This document shows positions 48,926 to 57,166 of a DNA stretch of 64,000 bases, piece after piece. The notes below the pieces were generated by a model. It saw only the letters and a list, made by a program, of their open reading frames with translations. It was not told the DNA's origin and did no database searches. The position numbers and the translations under genes are program-made. The stretch lies in assembly GCF_001952855.1 (NCBI RefSeq), contig NZ_LPNO01000002.1, positions 40,459 to 104,458 of the forward strand, given 5' to 3'. Each line of letters starts with the position of its first letter. Within the stretch, counting starts at the first letter, position 1. Source of the stretch: Pseudomonas sp. ATCC PTA-122608. Its GTDB lineage: Bacteria > Pseudomonadota > Gammaproteobacteria > Pseudomonadales > Pseudomonadaceae.

Positions 48926-49714
48926 ATGAATAGCGTGCAGCGTTTACGGCCAATGTTGATGGTGTTGTTAATGACGGTGGCCTGGGCCACGAGTGTGCGG
49001 GCCGATGACGGCGTGGCACTGACGGCCATCGACCAGGTGCCCGATGGCGTAGAAGTGCGGGGTAAACAGGTCGGTGCCTTCACCTGGAGTGATAAACAGG
49101 GCAAGAACCTGTTGGTGCTCGCTGAGCAAGTCAGCGAACGCGACGACGACGGCGCGCAGTCGGCCTTTGTCTACGCGGCCCAGTACCTGCTCGACGGTGA
49201 TCGGCCCAAGCGGGTGTGGATGCTCTACGACGACGTGCAGCATTGCGAGTTCGACGCCGGGGCGCACTACAACACCGAGGCCACCAAGGTTACCGATCTA
49301 CTGGGTGACGGCATCAGCCAGGTGACGGTGGGTTACAGCCGTACCTGCACCAGCGATGTCAGCCCCAATGATTTCAAGCTGATCATGCACATCGGCAAGT
49401 CGCAGAAGTACCGCCTGCGCGGCATCGACCGCTATGGCGCCAGCTGGTGGGATGAAGACGCCGGCGCCCTGCAAGGCATGCCGTTGCCCAAGGATTGCAG
49501 CATCGTCGCCCAGCAAGCGCTGGTCAGCCAGTACAAGGAGCAGGGCACCGAGCTGCCGCTTCCCGGCTGTTATGGCGACGAGGAGGACTTTGCCAAGGCG
49601 CCCAAACCGTACCTGGCGTTCATGCGCCAGCACTGGTTTGCCTTGATGCAGAAGCAGGACACCAACTGGAGCCAGCAGCAGACGCCAGCCCCGACGGAAG
49701 ACGATCAGGAATAG
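48926..49714 (+). CDS. Secreted protein of unknown function
   Basis: A 262-residue protein with a signal peptide (LMVLLMTVAWATSVRA/DD, about 10-26). The body is soluble and acidic, with paired Cys (HCEFDAG, YSRTCTSD, KDCSIV, LPGCYGD) that could form disulfides, and the phrase VTDLLGDGISQVTVGYSRTC seen in the M949_RS01915-type surface-polysaccharide-related family. That family link is tentative. The C-terminus is Gln-rich. It appears to be a single-gene unit. Confidence 0.6.
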   Translation: MNSVQRLRPMLMVLLMTVAWATSVRADDGVALTAIDQVPDGVEVRGKQVGAFTWSDKQGKNLLVLAEQVSERDDDGAQSAFVYAAQYLLDGDRPKRVWMLYDDVQHCEFDAGAHYNTEATKVTDLLGDGISQVTVGYSRTCTSDVSPNDFKLIMHIGKSQKYRLRGIDRYGASWWDEDAGALQGMPLPKDCSIVAQQALVSQYKEQGTELPLPGCYGDEEDFAKAPKPYLAFMRQHWFALMQKQDTNWSQQQTPAPTEDDQE

Positions 49715-49758
49715 CCCCATGGATTGACCTGCGCTAGACTCGGCGCTCGCCAATTCAC

Positions 49759-49798
49759 TAAATATGTCGATTAAACAGATGGTTAGTCGACATATTTA
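49759..49798. promoter_or_regulatory. 16-8-16 inverted repeat, candidate recombinase core site
   Basis: TAAATATGTCGATTAA (49759-49774) and TTAGTCGACATATTTA (49783-49798) are inverse with one mismatch (15 of 16), around the 8-bp spacer ACAGATGG. The layout matches tyrosine-recombinase core sites (two arms around a 6-8 bp crossover region). It ends 19 bases before the start codon of the recombinase gene, so it may also serve as its operator. Confidence 0.65.
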
Positions 49799-49817
49799 AT
49801 CCAAAGGCTGATCTACC

Positions 49818-50732
49818 TTGACTGAGTCTACCCGCAACCCGCTGACCCTCTACCTCACCCGCCTGGCGCCTTCCAGCCAGCTGACCATGCGCTACGTGCT
49901 GCAAGACGCCGCCGACCGCCTGGGCTTTGAAGACATCAACCTCGAAGACATCGACTGGCACTTGCTGCAACCCGAACACGTTATGGCCCTGGTGGCGGCG
50001 CTGCGGGAAGACGGTTATGCGCCGAACACCTCCTCGCTGTACGTCAACGCCGTGCGCGGGGTGATGAACGAAGCCTGGCGCATGAGTCTGATCAGCCAGG
50101 ACCACCTGTTGAAGATGCGCTCGGTCAAGGCCATGGCCGGCACACGGCTGAGCCAGGGTCGCAACCTGCGGCGCACCTTGATTCGTGAGTTGATGGAGGT
50201 CTGCGCCGCCGACCCGCGCCCCCAGGGCCTGCGGGATGCAGCGGTGATCGGGATCCTGTATGGCTCGGGGATGCGCAAGTCGGAGTCGGTGAATATCGAG
50301 CTGGGCCAGGTCAATTTTGACGAGCGCAGCCTGCAGGTCACCGGCAAGGGCAACAAACAACTGATCAAGTACGCGCCGGCCTGGGCCTTTGCCAAGCTGG
50401 AGGCGTGGCTTGAGTTCCGTCGCAGCCAGTTGAAACCCGGTGAGCAGGACGACAGGTTCCTGTTCAACCGCATTCGCCGGGGCAGCCATATCACCCGCGA
50501 GCGCATCACCAAGCACGCGATTTACTACATCGCCCGCCAGCGCGGCGAGCAAGTCGGCGTGAAGATCATGCCCCATGATTTCCGCCGTTCGTTCATCACC
50601 CGGGTGATTGAAGAGTACGACCTGTCCATCGCCCAGAAGCTGGCGCACCACACCAATATCCAGACCACCGCCAACTATGACGTGCGTGACGACAATGAAC
50701 GGCGGCGGGCGGTGGATCGATTTGATTTGTAG
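49818..50732 (+). CDS. Solitary tyrosine recombinase
   Basis: A 304-residue integrase/recombinase: N-terminal SAM-like core-binding domain (about 8-100) and catalytic domain with Arg153 (YGSGMRKSE), Lys177 (VTGKGNK), His253-x-x-Arg256 (MPHDFRRSF), His278 (KLAHHTN) and the nucleophile Tyr287 (TTANYDV). All catalytic residues are intact. The start is TTG at 49818 with AAAGG upstream. No phage, transposon or integron gene surrounds it and no att-type tRNA is nearby, so it may be a Xer-like or DNA-inversion enzyme acting on the adjacent inverted repeat. Confidence 0.88.
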   Translation: MTESTRNPLTLYLTRLAPSSQLTMRYVLQDAADRLGFEDINLEDIDWHLLQPEHVMALVAALREDGYAPNTSSLYVNAVRGVMNEAWRMSLISQDHLLKMRSVKAMAGTRLSQGRNLRRTLIRELMEVCAADPRPQGLRDAAVIGILYGSGMRKSESVNIELGQVNFDERSLQVTGKGNKQLIKYAPAWAFAKLEAWLEFRRSQLKPGEQDDRFLFNRIRRGSHITRERITKHAIYYIARQRGEQVGVKIMPHDFRRSFITRVIEEYDLSIAQKLAHHTNIQTTANYDVRDDNERRRAVDRFDL

Positions 50733-50759
50733 CGCCCTTGCAAAAAAAAGATTGAATAT

Positions 50760-50785
50760 TCACACCTAATGTTATTTAAATAACA
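50760..50785 (+). promoter_or_regulatory. Candidate DeoR operator upstream of deoK
   Basis: The 26 bases TCACACCTAATGTTA...TAACA contain the perfect palindrome GTTATTTAAATAAC (50771-50784). They match the inverse of 54942-54967 at 22 of 26 positions. Location just before deoK and before deoR/deoC makes this the likely binding site of the DeoR-family regulator. Confidence 0.75.
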
Positions 50786-50793
50786 AAACAAAA

Positions 50794-50820
50794 GCGTCAC
50801 GACCTGCCTGGTCGTGACGC
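50794..50820. promoter_or_regulatory. Perfect 11-bp hairpin in the deoK leader
   Basis: GCGTCACGACC (50794-50804) and GGTCGTGACGC (50810-50820) pair perfectly around TGCCT. It lies between the operator and the deoK start, hence probably in the leader RNA. On the minus strand it is followed by TTTTGTTTTG, which looks like an intrinsic terminator aimed at transcripts leaving deoK in antisense. Confidence 0.65.
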
Positions 50821-50837
50821 AACAAGGTGGAATAGCA

Positions 50838-51758
50838 ATGGGCAAGATCGCAGTCATCGGCAGCAATATGGTGGATTTGATCACCTACATCGACCGCATG
50901 CCGGTCCAGGGCGAAACCCTGGAAGCGCCGGGCTTTGCCCTGGGTTGCGGCGGCAAAGGGGCCAACCAGGCGGTGGCGGCAGCCAAGCTTGGGGCGGATG
51001 TGTTGATGCTCAGCAAAGTCGGCGACGACATGTTTGCCGACAACACACTGGCCAACTTCCAGCGTTTTGGTATCGACACCCGTTATGTACAGCGGGTGGC
51101 CGGTGTGTCCAGCGGCGTGGCGCCGATTTTCGTGCGGGCCGACTCCCACAACAGCATTTTGATCGTCAAGGGCGCCAATGCGCATTTGCTGCCGGCGGAT
51201 ATCGACGCGGCGGCCGCCGACCTGCGTGAGTGCACGCTGATCGTGCTGCAACTGGAGATCAATCTGCCGACGGTCTATTACGCCATCGAATTCGCTCACC
51301 GCCATGGCATCGCCGTGCTGCTCAATCCTGCGCCGGCGTTGGCCGGGTTGAGCGCTGAGCACTTGGCGCAGCTGGATTTCCTGATCCCCAACGAATCCGA
51401 ACTGGCGTTGATTACTGGCCAAGTCGTGGACTCGCCGGACTCGGCCCGCACGGCTGCACGCACCCTTGTCGCCAGCGGCATTCGTCACGTGATCGTCACC
51501 CTCGGCGAACACGGTGCGCTGTACGTGGGCGAGGAGGGCGAATTCGAGGTGCCGGGTCAGCGGGTCGACGCCCGTGACACCACCGGCGCCGGTGACGCCT
51601 TTATCGGTTGCTTCGTTCAGCACTGGAGCCGCGACGGCCAAATCCGTCATGCCATGGAGCAGGCGGTGGCGTATTCGGCGTGCTCGGTCACGGCGCTGGG
51701 TACCCAGACCTCTTATCCCGACAGCGAAGCATTCGCCCGCTTCCAGCAACAGCGCTAA
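50838..51758 (+). CDS. deoK: Ribokinase-family sugar kinase (deoxyribokinase-like)
   Basis: A 306-residue PfkB kinase: N-terminal GSNMVDLITYIDRMPVQGE, sugar-binding GGKGANQAVAAAKLGADV, and C-terminal ATP/catalytic motif DTTGAGDAFIGCF with the base Asp. It phosphorylates a pentose at C5. With deoP, deoX and deoC nearby the substrate is most likely 2-deoxy-D-ribose, yielding deoxyribose 5-phosphate for DeoC. The ATG at 50838 follows AAGGTGG. Confidence 0.82.
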   Translation: MGKIAVIGSNMVDLITYIDRMPVQGETLEAPGFALGCGGKGANQAVAAAKLGADVLMLSKVGDDMFADNTLANFQRFGIDTRYVQRVAGVSSGVAPIFVRADSHNSILIVKGANAHLLPADIDAAAADLRECTLIVLQLEINLPTVYYAIEFAHRHGIAVLLNPAPALAGLSAEHLAQLDFLIPNESELALITGQVVDSPDSARTAARTLVASGIRHVIVTLGEHGALYVGEEGEFEVPGQRVDARDTTGAGDAFIGCFVQHWSRDGQIRHAMEQAVAYSACSVTALGTQTSYPDSEAFARFQQQR

Positions 51759-51786
51759 CGCCCTCTACCCAGCCCGGAGAACAATA

Positions 51787-53118
51787 ATGAACAAACCTGC
51801 GCTGCAACAGACACCCGATGGTTTCTACCTGAACCGCACGCCCTGGTTCGCCTTTATCCTGCTGTGCAGCATCTTTGCCTTGTGGGCGGCAGCGGCGAGC
51901 ATGAATGACGTGCTGATCGCCCACTTCAAGAAGGCGTTTTTGCTCAGTGATTTCCAGACCGCCTTTGTGCAGTCGGCGTTTTACCTGGGCTACTTCTTTG
52001 TTGCGATTCCGGCCGCGATGGTGGTTCGTCGGTTCAGCTACAAGACCACGATCCTGATCGGCCTGCTGCTGTACATGTTCGGCTGCCTGTTGTTTTTCCC
52101 GGCGGCGTCCACGGCCAAGTACGGCATGTTTTTGCTGGCGCTGTTCGTGATTGCTGCCGGCCTGTCGTTCCTGGAGACGGCGTGCAACACCTACTCGACA
52201 CTGATGGGCCCACGGGAAACCGGGACCCGGCGCTTGAACATCTCCCAGACCTTTCATCCGTTCGGCGCCATGGCCGGGGTGTACGTGGGCAGCTTCGTGA
52301 TGTTCAAGGACACCGACGCCACCACCCAACAACTGCAGCAGATGAGCGTCTCCGAGGCGGCGGTGCAGCAGTTGCAAATGATTCAGTCCACGTTGTTGCC
52401 CTACAAGTGGATGATCGCTGTGCTGGTGCTGATGTTTATCCTGATCGCCATCACCCGGTTCCCGGCCTGCAAGGGCAATAAGCCGGCCGACAGCAAGCCC
52501 GGGAGCCTGCGTCAAAGCCTGGGACGGCTGTGGCGTAACCCGCGCTTCACCTTTGGCGTACTCGCGCAGTTTCTGTACGTGGGCGCGCAGGTGGGCGTGT
52601 GGAGCTTCACCATCCGCCTGGCCATGCAAATGGGCGGCATGAATGAACGCAGCGCTTCATGGTTTCTGCTCACCACCTTTGCCGCCTACTTTGTCGGCAA
52701 GATGATCGCCAACTTGCTGATGCGCCGACTGCACCCGGCCAGGGTCCTGGCGATTTACGGCGTGCTGTGCATCGTGCTGCTGGCCTACACCATTCTGGTG
52801 CCGAACATCTCGGCGGTGTACGCAGCGGTCGGCGTGAGCATTTTCCTCGGCCCCTGCTGGCCGACAATCTACGGCTTGACCATCGATGGCCTGGGCGAGG
52901 ACACCGGCGTCGGCGGTTCATTGCTGGTGATGAGCATTGTCGGCGGCGGAGTGATTCCGATCTTCCAGGGCCTGTTGTCCGACGCCAGCGGGGGCAACAT
53001 GCAGTTGGCCTACAGCGTGCCGTTGCTGTGCTTTATCGTGATCGTGATCTATGCGGTCAAATGCCTGCGCCAGTCAGACACCGCCCCGTTGGGCTCGGCA
53101 GCAGCGGTGGCCTCATGA
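51787..53118 (+). CDS. deoP: MFS sugar transporter (FucP/DeoP type)
   Basis: A 443-residue major facilitator protein with twelve predicted helices. FucP-like features are NDVLIAHFKKAFLLSDFQT, QSAFYLGYFFVAIPAAMVV, AAGLSFLETACNTYSTLMGP and NISQTFHPFGAMAGVYVG. It should import a sugar by proton symport; the operon suggests 2-deoxyribose. GGAGA precedes the start; the stop overlaps deoX by ATGA. Confidence 0.82.
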   Translation: MNKPALQQTPDGFYLNRTPWFAFILLCSIFALWAAAASMNDVLIAHFKKAFLLSDFQTAFVQSAFYLGYFFVAIPAAMVVRRFSYKTTILIGLLLYMFGCLLFFPAASTAKYGMFLLALFVIAAGLSFLETACNTYSTLMGPRETGTRRLNISQTFHPFGAMAGVYVGSFVMFKDTDATTQQLQQMSVSEAAVQQLQMIQSTLLPYKWMIAVLVLMFILIAITRFPACKGNKPADSKPGSLRQSLGRLWRNPRFTFGVLAQFLYVGAQVGVWSFTIRLAMQMGGMNERSASWFLLTTFAAYFVGKMIANLLMRRLHPARVLAIYGVLCIVLLAYTILVPNISAVYAAVGVSIFLGPCWPTIYGLTIDGLGEDTGVGGSLLVMSIVGGGVIPIFQGLLSDASGGNMQLAYSVPLLCFIVIVIYAVKCLRQSDTAPLGSAAAVAS

Positions 53119-54161
53119 ACACGCATATGCCGCTGTATCGTGCGGTGTTTGGCGAGCAGGAAAAGATCCTGTTGCAGTCTGGGGATTTCAAGGTCAGCGC
53201 CTGGACGTACCCGTCCGGCGTGCTGGCTGTGGCCCTGGAGAACAGCCGTGGGCGGCTTGTCGTGCTGCCTTATCAAGGGCAGATGATCTGGTCGGCCGTG
53301 TTCGACGGCTGTGACCTGACCATGAGCAACCTGTTTGAACAGCCTCGTCCCAGCCCGACGATCATCGATACCTACGGCTGCTTCATGTTCCACAGTGGCC
53401 TGCTGCGCAATGGTTGCCCGGCGCCGGATGATACGCATGCGCTGCACGGTGAAATGCCCTGCGCGCCCATGGACACGGCCTGGCTGGAAATAGGCGAGGG
53501 CTTTGTGCGCCTGGGCGGCTCGTATCAATACGCCAAGGGATTCGGTGATCGTTACCGGGCGTGCCCCAGCGTGACCCTGCGCGCCGATTCGGCCGTGTTC
53601 GACATCGACATGGACGTGACCAACCTGGCCGGCAAGCCCATGGACCTGATGTACATGGCCCACATGAACTACGCCTATGTGGCCGGCGGCCGGTTCGTCG
53701 AGCCGCTGGGTATGCAGCGCCTGCGCCTGCGTACCAGCGTGCCGGACCACGTCAAGCCAACACCCGACTGGAGCGCCTACATGGCGCAGCTGGCCGAGCA
53801 TCCAGCCCAGTTGGCCTGCCTCGATCAGCCGGCGCTGTATGACCCTGAGATTGTGTTTTTCTTAGACGGCGTGGGTACCGACGCCACGGGCCACGCGCAC
53901 TTTCTGCTGGAGCATAGCGATGGCGCGGCGTTCTACACCCGTTACCTTCCCGAACAGTTCGAGCACGCCGCACGCTGGATTCTGCACACGCCGGATCAAC
54001 AAGTGGCGGCCTTCGTGCTCCCGTCAACCTGCGAGCCCGAAGGCTATAACGCCGAGAAAGCCAAAGGTCACGTGCGTCAGCTGGCAGCCGGGGCCAGCGC
54101 TTCGTTCAGCGTGACCACCGGCTACTTGAATGCGCAAGAGCGGCAGCGGTTGCTGGATTAG
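53115..54161 (+). CDS. deoX: DUF4432 aldose-epimerase-like protein (DeoX-like)
   Basis: A 348-residue galactose-mutarotase-fold protein of the DUF4432 type (LPYQGQMIWSAVFDG, MFHSGLLRNGCP, ALHGEMPCAPMDTAWLE, MAHMNYAYVAGGRF). DeoX of the Salmonella deoQKPX operon is an uncharacterised protein of this kind, presumed to interconvert anomers of deoxyribose. The gene ends by a 3-4 bp antiparallel overlap with the regulator gene. Confidence 0.75.
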   Translation: MNTHMPLYRAVFGEQEKILLQSGDFKVSAWTYPSGVLAVALENSRGRLVVLPYQGQMIWSAVFDGCDLTMSNLFEQPRPSPTIIDTYGCFMFHSGLLRNGCPAPDDTHALHGEMPCAPMDTAWLEIGEGFVRLGGSYQYAKGFGDRYRACPSVTLRADSAVFDIDMDVTNLAGKPMDLMYMAHMNYAYVAGGRFVEPLGMQRLRLRTSVPDHVKPTPDWSAYMAQLAEHPAQLACLDQPALYDPEIVFFLDGVGTDATGHAHFLLEHSDGAAFYTRYLPEQFEHAARWILHTPDQQVAAFVLPSTCEPEGYNAEKAKGHVRQLAAGASASFSVTTGYLNAQERQRLLD

Positions 54162-54916
54162 ACCAGCAATTGCGCGCCGCTGGCCTGAATGGCGTCCTTG
54201 TAGGCGCGGGGGATTTTCTTGTCGCTGACCACGTACTGAAAGTCGCCCAGGGTGGCGAAGTGAGCGGTGCGCACTGTGTCGAATTTGCTGAAGTCGGCGA
54301 GCAGCACCCGTTGCTGGGCCTGGCGCAGGACCTTTTGCTTGACCTCGACTTCATTGAAGTTGAAGCACGTCACGCCGAACTCCTGACTGACGCCCGCGGC
54401 GGTCACGAAGGCCCACGTCAGGCGCACGCTGTCGAGAATGCTGCTTTCGGCACTGCTTTCAAACACCTGGTTCTTGCGGTGAAAAGTGCCGCCGCATAAC
54501 ACGATGTGGCAGTTGGGCTTGTTCTGCAGCCTGAGCAGCACGTTCAACGAGCTGCACACCGCGGTGAACTCCAGCTCATCAGGGATGAAATCAATGACAA
54601 AGGGCGAGGTGGTGCCGCAGTCGAAAAATACCGTGTCACCGGGTTGTATCAACCGGGCGGCGAGCTTGCCGATGCGACGCTTTTCCTCGACGTGGCGCGT
54701 GTCCTGATCGGCTACCCGATAATCGCTGGCCTCGCTGCCGACCCGGGTGATATGGCCACCGAGCAGGCGCAAGTGATCGGTGAAGTGGCTCAGATCCCGG
54801 CGCAGGGTCATCTCGGACACGTCCAGCAGCGCGGCCATTTCCCTCAGGTGAATGGCGTTCTGGTCCTGCAAGGCTTGTTGGATAAGCTTGAGTCGCTCGG
54901 CTTTTCTACTGTCCAC
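54158..54916 (-). CDS. DeoR-family transcriptional repressor
   Basis: A 252-residue regulator with an N-terminal winged helix (REMAALLDVSEMTLRRDLSH) and a C-terminal sugar-phosphate sensor domain (IQPGDTVFFDCGTTSPFVID, VLCGGTFHRKNQVFES, ADFSKFDTV). It starts with GTG at 54916. It is convergent to deoX and divergent from deoC, with the shared 26-bp motif in the deoC gap, so it likely represses both deoKPX and deoC until a deoxyribose (phosphate) ligand binds. Confidence 0.88.
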   Translation of the reverse strand: MDSRKAERLKLIQQALQDQNAIHLREMAALLDVSEMTLRRDLSHFTDHLRLLGGHITRVGSEASDYRVADQDTRHVEEKRRIGKLAARLIQPGDTVFFDCGTTSPFVIDFIPDELEFTAVCSSLNVLLRLQNKPNCHIVLCGGTFHRKNQVFESSAESSILDSVRLTWAFVTAAGVSQEFGVTCFNFNEVEVKQKVLRQAQQRVLLADFSKFDTVRTAHFATLGDFQYVVSDKKIPRAYKDAIQASGAQLLV

Positions 54917-54941
54917 GAGTATTCCAGGGCTTGATTGTTTG

Positions 54942-54967
54942 TGTTAAATAAGTAACATTAAGTGTGA
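54942..54967 (-). promoter_or_regulatory. Candidate DeoR operator in the deoR-deoC gap
   Basis: Inverse copy of the 50760-50785 sequence (22 of 26 identical), including GTTA-N6-TAAC. It lies 26 bp upstream of the regulator start and about 80 bp before deoC, which suits autoregulation and repression of deoC. Confidence 0.75.
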
Positions 54968-55045
54968 GTATTGTAACGTATTTTATGTGAGCGCTGTGAC
55001 AAGCGGTACACGAACATTGGCAACATACAGGCAAGGACTCGTTAA

Positions 55046-55729
55046 ATGAACACTCTTCAACCCGCAGCACTGGCGAAGTACATCGATCACACCTTGCTGG
55101 CTCCCGACGCCTCCCGTGAGCAGATCCGCACCTTGTGCGAAGAAGCCCGGGAACATGGCTTTTATTCGGTGTGCGTGAATTCAGGCCAGGTGCCTTACGC
55201 CGCGTCGTGCCTGACCGACGATAGCGTGGTGATTTGTGCGGTGGTGGGTTTCCCGCTGGGTGCCGGCCTGAGTGATACCAAGGCATTTGAAGCCCAACGG
55301 GCAATTGCCGCCGGGGCAGGGGAGATCGATATGGTGCTCAATATCGGTTGGTTGAAGGAAGGGCTGCTGGACGCGGTGCGCGATGACATTGCCTTGGTCC
55401 ACAAGACCTGCGGCGCCGTGCCGTTGAAAGTGATCCTGGAAACCTGCCTGCTCGACGACGAACAGAAAGTCCAGGCGTGCGAGATCTGCCGGGATTTGGG
55501 CGTGGCGTTCGTCAAGACGTCCACCGGGTTCAGCCGCAGCGGCGCAACGGTCGAAGACGTGGCACTGATGCGCAAAACCGTGGGTGCCGGGGTTGGGGTC
55601 AAGGCCTCCGGTGGCGTGCGCGATTATGAGACGGCGATCAAGATGATCAATGCCGGGGCAACACGTCTGGGCAGCAGTTCGGGGATAGCGATTGTGGGCG
55701 GCGTGATGACGGCCGCGAGCGGTTACTGA
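55046..55729 (+). CDS. deoC: Deoxyribose-phosphate aldolase
   Basis: A 227-residue class I aldolase cleaving 2-deoxyribose 5-phosphate into glyceraldehyde 3-phosphate and acetaldehyde. Schiff-base Lys157 ([11 protein letters not shown]), Lys186 ([11 protein letters not shown]) and Asp95 ([12 protein letters not shown]) are all present. AAGGA precedes the ATG. It completes the pathway started by deoP and deoK. Confidence 0.93.
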   Translation: MNTLQPAALAKYIDHTLLAPDASREQIRTLCEEAREHGFYSVCVNSGQVPYAASCLTDDSVVICAVVGFPLGAGLSDTKAFEAQRAIAAGAGEIDMVLNIGWLKEGLLDAVRDDIALVHKTCGAVPLKVILETCLLDDEQKVQACEICRDLGVAFVKTSTGFSRSGATVEDVALMRKTVGAGVGVKASGGVRDYETAIKMINAGATRLGSSSGIAIVGGVMTAASGY

Positions 55730-55796
55730 TCCAGATCCGATTGACTGTAGGCCCGCCTGTAACCTGATCCGCCAACTGCCTTGAACTCTGCCCGGC

Positions 55797-55829
55797 ACCC
55801 GCGCTCGCAATAAGTAGGGCGCGGGTTTT
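55797..55829 (+). terminator. Rho-independent terminator after deoC
   Basis: Stem ACCCGCGC (55797-55804) / GCGCGGGT (55819-55826) followed by TTTG within TTTT. It begins about 70 bases after the deoC stop. Confidence 0.7.
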
Positions 55830-55866
55830 GCCGCGTGCCGTGTTCATTCAGTCAAGGGAGCAGACC

Positions 55867-56091
55867 ATGGATACCTACAACATCAACAAGACCGGCACGG
55901 GTTGGGCACTGACCAAGCAGGGCTCGGCGCGGCCGTCGAAAACGGCGGAAACCAAAGAGGCGATCGTTGAGTTGGCGAAGGAATTTCTCAGCGACAAGAC
56001 GGCGTCGCTGAGGATTCACAGCATGGACGGGCGGATTCAGGAGGAGCGCACGTACCCGCGCAAAGCTGATCCGACACGATCTCCAGGCTAA
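55867..56091 (+). CDS. DUF2188 small protein
   Basis: A 74-residue protein of the DUF2188 type: an N-terminal strand pattern (YNINKTGTGWALTKQGSARP), a helix (TKEAIVELAKEFLSD) and a C-terminal strand with DGRIQEERTYPR. Function unknown. The start at 55867 follows GGGAG; the upstream terminator separates it from deoC. Confidence 0.78.
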   Translation: MDTYNINKTGTGWALTKQGSARPSKTAETKEAIVELAKEFLSDKTASLRIHSMDGRIQEERTYPRKADPTRSPG

Positions 56092-56103
56092 CCGAGTACC
56101 AAA

Positions 56104-56193
56104 TGTGGGAGCGGGCTTGCTCGCGAAAGCGGAGTGTCAGGCACTACATGTGTGACTGATCCACCGCCTTCGCGAGCAAGCCCGCTCACACAC
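56104..56193. repeat. REPIN, slightly diverged
   Basis: TGTGGGAGCGGGCTTGCTCG at 56104 and the inverse GCGAGCAAGCCCGCTCACAC near 56172 form an inverted REP pair with mismatches in the outer part (CTCACACA instead of CTCCCACA). It lies between the convergent DUF2188 and SDR genes. Confidence 0.88.
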
Positions 56194-56210
56194 TGGATTG
56201 ACGTCCGGCC

Positions 56211-57068
56211 TTAGAGAATCGGCTTGCCACCGGTCACCGCATAGCGCGAGCCCGAGATGTAACTCGCCTCATCCGACGCCAGCAGCACATAGATCGGTGC
56301 CACTTCCACCGGCTGTCCCGGGCGGCCCAGTGGCGTCTCGCTGCCAAAGCTGTTCACGTCCTCATCGGGCATGGTCGAGACAATCAACGGCGTCCAGATC
56401 GGCCCTGGCGCCACACTGTTCACACGGATGCCCTTGCTGCCCAAGAGTTGCGCCAGGCCGCCGGTAAAGTTGGCAATTGCGCCCTTGGTGGCCGCATACG
56501 CCAGCAACGTCGGCTTGGGCATATCGGAGTTCACCGAACTGGTATTGATGATCGACCCGCCGGCCTTCATATGTGGCAGGGCCGCCTTGCAGATGCGAAA
56601 CATCGCAGTGATGTTGATATCGAAGGTCTTGACCCATTCCTCGTCGGGAATCTCTTCCAGAGTCTCGTGGGTCATCTGGAACGCTGCGTTATTCACCAGC
56701 ACGTCGATACGCCCGAACTGCTCGACGGTTTGGTCGACAATCGCCTGGCAGTTGGCCTTTTGCGCGAGGTCCCCGGGTAACAGCAGGCACTGGCGACCGG
56801 CTTCTTCCACCCAGCGTGCGGTTTCCTTCGCGTCCTCGTGTTCATCCAGGTAGGCGATGGCCACGTCGGCACCTTCACGGGCAAAGGCAATCGCCACGGC
56901 GCGGCCGATGCCGCTGTCGGCGCCGGTGATCAGGGCGATCTTGTTGGCCAGGCGGCCGGAGCCGGTGTAGCTCTTTTCGCCGCAGTCGGGGTAGGGGTCC
57001 ATCTTCTTCTGCGAACCGGGAACGGATTGGGCCTGGCTGGCGAAAGGTGGGCGTGGGTAGTCAGTCAT
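56211..57068 (-). CDS. SDR-family oxidoreductase (YghA-like)
   Basis: A 285-residue short-chain dehydrogenase with the N-terminal extension typical of the YghA/YhdF group (SQKKMDPYPDCGEKSYTGSG), NAD(P) motif ITGADSGIGRAVAIAFA, NNAAFQM, catalytic Ser in IINTSSVNSD and Tyr-x3-Lys in AYAATKGAI, and C-terminal YISGSRYAVTGGKPIL. Substrate unknown; relatives are often stress-induced. Start 57068 follows GGAG. Confidence 0.88.
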   Translation of the reverse strand: MTDYPRPPFASQAQSVPGSQKKMDPYPDCGEKSYTGSGRLANKIALITGADSGIGRAVAIAFAREGADVAIAYLDEHEDAKETARWVEEAGRQCLLLPGDLAQKANCQAIVDQTVEQFGRIDVLVNNAAFQMTHETLEEIPDEEWVKTFDINITAMFRICKAALPHMKAGGSIINTSSVNSDMPKPTLLAYAATKGAIANFTGGLAQLLGSKGIRVNSVAPGPIWTPLIVSTMPDEDVNSFGSETPLGRPGQPVEVAPIYVLLASDEASYISGSRYAVTGGKPIL

Positions 57069-57075
57069 CTCAATC

Positions 57076-57102
57076 TCCATAGATCACAACGGGTTCTATG
57101 GA
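57076..57102 (-). promoter_or_regulatory. Leader hairpin overlapping the SDR ribosome-binding site
   Basis: On the minus strand TCCATAG and CTATGGA (7 bp each, 13-nt loop) pair; the downstream arm includes the first bases of the GGAG site for the gene at 57068. It could limit ribosome access. Confidence 0.35.
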
Positions 57103-57166
57103 TTAGTAATTTTGCGCGCGGCAATAGTTGTAATCGATTCCCGCCAGGCCCGACGAATGGTTGCAA

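Noticed and set aside
55056-55810. Minus-strand ORFs over deoC
   Set aside because: The aldolase on the plus strand has all catalytic residues; the reverse frames are shadows.
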